Assembly (NCBI GenBank): GCA_038501195.1
Contig: JBBPUQ010000005.1
Location: 1-64,000 of the forward strand
Direction: 5' to 3'
Source: Nemania diffusa
Taxonomy: Eukaryota; Ascomycota; Sordariomycetes; Xylariales; Xylariaceae
DNA: 64,000 bases
A program made the translations under genes and the position numbers. Of this stretch, positions 59,040 to 64,000 are shown one piece after another (position 1 is the first letter of the stretch; each line of letters begins with the position of its first letter). The notes below the pieces were generated by a model that ran no database searches, was not told the DNA's origin, and worked only from the letters and a program-made list of their open reading frames with translations.

Positions 59040-62000
59040 ATATAAATTAAAGATTTTTCAAAATTATAAAATTAATTATAGTATAAAAAATGAATATTTT
59101 TTTAACTAAATTATATAATTTAAACAAACAAAAAAAACTGATTTAAATAGTATAAATAGTTATATAAAATAAGCTAGAAACTGTTTTTAATATTAAAATA
59201 AAGTGAAATTTTAAAAAATATTAATATATATTAATTTATAAATAAATCTAGTACTTTGAGTTTTTAAGTTAATAAGCTAAGCTTTATATTAATAAAAAAA
59301 AAAAAAAAAAAACAAAAATAATAGTATAAGTAATTAAAAAAATTTTTAAAAAATTATATTGTATATATTAAAATTTGAAAAAAAAAGAAAAAAAAATAAA
59401 TCGAATTTATAAACAAGTTAAACAAATAAAATCAGTAAGTTGTAATAATTATAACAAAGTGTTATTTTAAAATTTACTAAAATAAAATTTAAGCAAAGCT
59501 ACTAATAGCTTTGTTTTAATTAGTTCTAGTAAAATTAAAGACTTATTTGTTTAAACTAAGTTATTTAAAAAAAAAAAAATAAAACTTTGTAAGTTTTTAA
59601 AATAAACAAAAACAAAAAGTAGTAATAAAATTAATAAAAAATATAAAATAAAACTATATAAAAAATATATAAAAAAGTCCAATTTTGAAAACTTAAATTC
59701 AAAAAAAAAATTTAATAAAAAAATTTAATAAACTTGTTAGTAAACATTATAATAAATTATATATAATTTTTAATAATAACTAAATATAAAAAAACTAATA
59801 TATATAAAAAAAAAAAAAAAAAAAAATAAACTAAAAAACATAAAAAATAAAATAAAAAAAAATATAAAAATAATAAATATATTTAATATTTTTAATATAA
59901 AATATATAGTAAATAATATATTTTTTAACACTTTGTAAAAGTAATAAAAAATACACTAGTTTTAAAATAAGTTTAAAGTATAAAAAGTATTATAATAACT
60001 TTAACTATAAAAATACTATTAAATTAAAAAAAAAAAAAAGTTATTTTTATTTTAATTAAATTATAAAAAAATAAGTTGAAAAATTTTTTAATACTTTATA
60101 AAAGTGCTAAAAAATATACTAGTTTTAAAACAAGTTTAACTTATAAAAAACACTATAGTAATTTTAACTATAAAAATATTATTAAATTAAAAATTTTTTA
60201 AAATTATAAAATTAATTATAGTATAAAAAATAAATATTTTTTTAACTAAATTATATAGTTTAAACAAACAAAAAAAACTAATTTAAATAATATAAGTAGT
60301 TATATAAAATAAACTAAAAACTGCTTTTAATATTAAAATAAAATAAAATTTTGAAAAATATTAGTATATATTAACTTATAAATAAATTTAACACTTTAAG
60401 TTTTTAAATTAATAAACTAAGCTTTATATTAATAAAAAGAAAAAAAAAAAACAAAAATAATAGTATAAGTAATTAAAAGAATTTTTAAAAAATTATATTA
60501 CATATATTAAAATTTAAAAAAAAAAAAAAAAAAATAAATCAAATTTACAAACAAATTAAACAAATAAAATTAACAAATTATAGTAGTTATAACAAAATAT
60601 TATTTTAAAATTTACTAAAATAAAATTTAAACAGAACTATTAGTAGCTTTATTTTAATTAGTTTTAATAAAATTAAAAACTTATTTGCTTAAATTAAATT
60701 ATTTAAAAAAAAAAAAGTAAAACTTTATAAGTTTTTAAAATAAACAAAAACAAAAAGTAATAATAAAATCAGCAGAAAATATAAAATAAAACTATATAAA
60801 AAATATATAAAAAAGTCTAATTTTAAAAACTTAAATTCAAAAAAAAAATTTAGTAAAAAAATTTAATAAATTTATTAATAAACATTATAGTAAATTATAT
60901 ATAATTTTTAATAATAGCTAAATATAAAAAAACTAATATATATAAAAAAAAAAAAAATAAAATAAACTAAAAAACATAAAAAATAAAATAAAAAAAAATA
61001 TAAAAATAATAAATATATTTAATATTTTTAATATAAAATATATAATAAATAGTATATTTTTTAACACTTTGTAAAAGTAGCAAAAAATATACTAGTTTTA
61101 AAATAAGTTTAAAATATAAAAAGCACTATAATAACTTTAACTATAAAAATACTATTAAATTAAAAAAAAAAAAAAATTATTTTTATTTTAATTAAATTAT
61201 AAAAAAATAAGTTAAAAAATTCTTTAATACTTTATAAAAATAGTAAAAAATATGCTAATTTTAAAACAAGTTTAACTTATAAAAAGTATTATAATAACTT
61301 TAATTATAAAAATACTATTAAATTAAAAATTTTTCAAAATTATAAAATCAACTATAGTATAAAAAATAAATATTTTTTTAACTAAATTATATAGTTTAAA
61401 CAAATAAAAAAAGCTGATTTAAATAATATAAATAATTATATAAAATAAACTAAAAACTACTTTTAATATTAAAATAAAATAAAATTTTAAAAAATATTAA
61501 TATATATTAACTTATAAATAAATTTAATACTTTAAGTTTTTAAGTTAATAAACTAAGCTTTATATTAATAGAAAAAAAAAAAAAAAACAAAAATAATAGT
61601 ATAAATAATTAAAAAGATTTTTAAAAAATTATATTATATATATTAAAATTTAAAAAAAAAAAAAAAAAAAGTAAATCGAATTTACAAATAAATTAAATAA
61701 ATAAAATTAACAAGTTGTAATAGTTATAACAAAATATTATTTTAAAATTTACTAAAATAAAATTTAAATAAAACTACTAATAGTTTTATTTTAATTAGTT
61801 TTAATAAAATTAAAAATTTATTTATTTAAACTAAGTTATTTAAAAAAAAAAAAATAAAACTTTGTAAATTTTTAAAATAAACAAAAACAAAAAGTAATAA
61901 TAAAATTAATAAAAAATATAAAATAAAACTATATAAAAAATATATAAAAAAGTTTAATTTTAAAAACTTAAATTCAAAAAAAAAATTTAATAAAAAAATT

Positions 62001-62083
62001 TAATAAATTTGTTAATAAACATTATAGTAAATTATATATAATTTTTAATAATAACTAAATATAAAAAAACTAATATATATAAA

Positions 62084-62114
<31 letters not shown>

Positions 62115-64000
62115 ATATAAAAAATAAAATAAAAAAAAATATAAAAATAATAAATATATTTAATATTTTTAGTATAAAATATATAGTAAATAATATATTT
62201 TTTAATACTTTATAAAAGTAGTAAAAAATACACTAGTTTTAAAATAAGTTTAAAGTATAAAAAGTATTATAATAACTTTAACTATAAAAATATTATTAAA
62301 TTAAAAAAAAAAAAAAGTTATTTTTATTTTAATTAAATTATAAAAAAATAAGTTGAAAAATTTTTTAGTATTTTATAAAAGTACTAAAAAATATACTAGT
62401 TTTAAAATAAATTTAATTTATAAAAAACACTATAATAACTTTAACTATAAAAATACTATTAAATTAAAAATTTTTCAAAATTGTAAAATTAACTATAATA
62501 TAAAAAATAAATATTTTTTTAATTAAATTATATAGTTTAAACAAGTAAAAAAAGCTAATTTAAATAATATAAGTAATTATATAAAATAAATTAAAAACTG
62601 CTTTTAATATTAAAATAAAATAAAATTTTAAAAAATATTAGTATATATTAACTTATAAATAAATTTAGCACTTTGAGTTTTTAAGTTAATAAACTAAACT
62701 TTATATTAATAAAAAAAGAAAAAAAAAACAAAAATAATAATATAAATAATTAAAAAGATTTTTAAAAAATTATATTATATATATTAAAATTTAAAAAAAA
62801 AAAAAAAAAAAGTAAATCGAATTTACAAACAAATTAAATAAATAAAATCAGCAAATTGTAATAGTTATAACAAAATATTATTTTAAAATTTATTAAAATA
62901 AAATTTAAATAGAACTACTAATAGCTCTGTTTTAATTAGTTCTAATAAAATTAAAAACTTATTTGTTTAAATTAAATTATTTAAAAAAAAAAAAATAAAA
63001 CTTTATAAGTTTTTAAAATAAACAAAAACAAAAAGTAATAATAAAATTAATAAAAAATATAAAATAAAACTATATAAAAAATATATAAAAAAGTCCAATT
63101 TTAAAAACTTAAATTCAAAAAAAAAATTTAATAAAAAAATTTAGTAAACTTATTAGTAAACATTATAATAAATTATATATAATTTTTAATAATAACTAAA
63201 TATAAAAAAACTAGTATATATAAAAAAAAAAAAAAAAAAAATAAACTAAAAAACATAAAAAATAAAATAAAAAAAAATATAAAAATAATAAATATATTTA
63301 ATATTTTTAATATAAAATATATAATAAATAATATATTTTTTAGCACTTTATAAAAGTAGCAAAAAATATACTAGTTTTAAAATAAGTTTAAAATATAAAA
63401 AATATTATAATAACTTTAACTATAAAAATACTATTAAATTAAAAAAAAAAAAAAGTTATTTTTATTTTAATTAAATTATAAAAAAATAAATTGAAAAATT
63501 TTTTAACACTTTATAAAAGTACTAAAAAATATACTAATTTTAAAACAAGTTTAATTTATAAAAAACATTATAATAACTTTAATTATAAAAATACTATTAA
63601 ATTAAAAATTTTTTAAAATTATAAAATCAACTATAGTATAAAAAATAAATATTTTTTTAACTAAATTATATAATTTAAACAAATAAAAAAAGCTAATTTA
63701 AATAATATAAATAATTATATAAAATAAACTAAAAACTGCTTTTAATATTAAAATAAAATAAAATTTTAAAAAATATTAATATATATTAACTTATAAATAA
63801 ATTTAATACTTTAAGTTTTTAAATTAATAAACTAAGCTTTATATTAATAAAAAAAAAAAAAAAAAAAAAAATAATAGTATAAGTAGTTAAAAAAATTTTT
63901 AAAAAATTATATTATATATATTAAAATTTAAAAAAAAAAAAAAAAAAAGTAAATCAAATTTATAAACAAATTAAATAAATAAAATTAGCAAGTTATAATA
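59040..64000. repeat. ~1,139-bp tandem array, four units plus a partial one, continuing
   Basis: The landmark CAAAATTATAAAATTAATTA or its variants recurs at about 59,058, 60,196, 61,334, 62,474 and 63,612, giving 1,137-1,140-bp monomers. The units are very alike; most differences are C/T or G/A. Each monomer has five or six A tracts of 9-27 bp on the plus strand, giving strong A-over-T skew. Each also has an internal direct duplication: TTTTTTAACACTTTGTAAAA with TACACTAGTTTTAAAATAAG at 59,922-60,030, and again with small changes at 60,085-60,195. No open frame exists. The array runs off the window end. Confidence 0.95.

Overview
The window is the left end of a linear eukaryotic chromosome. 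It opens with about 20 copies of the TTAGGG-type telomere repeat (read as TAACCC) and continues as 64 kb of extremely AT-rich subtelomere. I find no intact gene: no tRNA, no rRNA, and no reading frame I would call functional. The best explanation is a filamentous fungus, probably an ascomycete, in which a RIP-like process (C:G to T:A hypermutation of duplicated DNA) has erased almost everything. The evidence is AT saturation, stop-riddled coding relics, solo LTRs in every state of decay, and many repeat copies that differ mainly by C/T and G/A. The organism assignment is inference.

Layout. 1-119 is telomere; 120-175 is a short C-rich collar. 176-12,711 is a block made almost only of A and T, with about forty G or C in 12.5 kb by eye, nearly all in ApC/GpT context. 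It still holds the ghosts of a three-copy dispersed repeat and two tandem arrays. At about 12,712 composition changes abruptly. 12.7-34 kb is heavily mutated DNA with protein-coding relics (15.9-16.9, 22.1-22.7, 24.8-25.0 and a duplicated relic at 31.4-33.5 kb), several minisatellites, and a dispersed family of small palindromes with the half-site TTAAAAAACGGAATATTT. 34.1-38.8 kb is a 173-bp satellite array of about 25 units, interrupted by one solo LTR and one LTR fragment and bordered by a second solo LTR. 39.2-51.6 kb is mutated DNA with a ~560-bp tandem element (41.2-43.1 kb), a 60-bp array and other minisatellites. 51.6-57.8 kb is a mosaic of duplicated modules, named here X, Y and S, with a third solo LTR. 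57.95-58.5 kb is a GC-richer island of degenerate GGTAAGT-type repeats. 59.04 kb to the window end is a tandem array of ~1,139-bp monomers that continues outside the window.

The most notable observation is the mutational signature. In the mutated DNA, C survives after A or G and is nearly absent after T or C, whereas CpA is not preferentially lost. In a hand count of 14,341-14,580, the 46 C:G pairs split into ApC 30, GpC 10, TpC 5 and CpC 1, with CpA 22 and CpT 21. The least mutated element in the window (LTR at 38,813-39,167) shows the opposite: 29 of the 32 C in 39,001-39,167 follow T or C. Classical Neurospora RIP prefers CpA, so a mutator with a 5'-pyrimidine preference is suggested.

The modules do not work together as a pathway. 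They read as a graveyard of mobile elements and satellites, with a relative chronology given by how much GC each layer retains: satellites and gene relics are oldest, the LTR insertions later, and the GC-richer island and the 38.8-kb LTR youngest or best protected.
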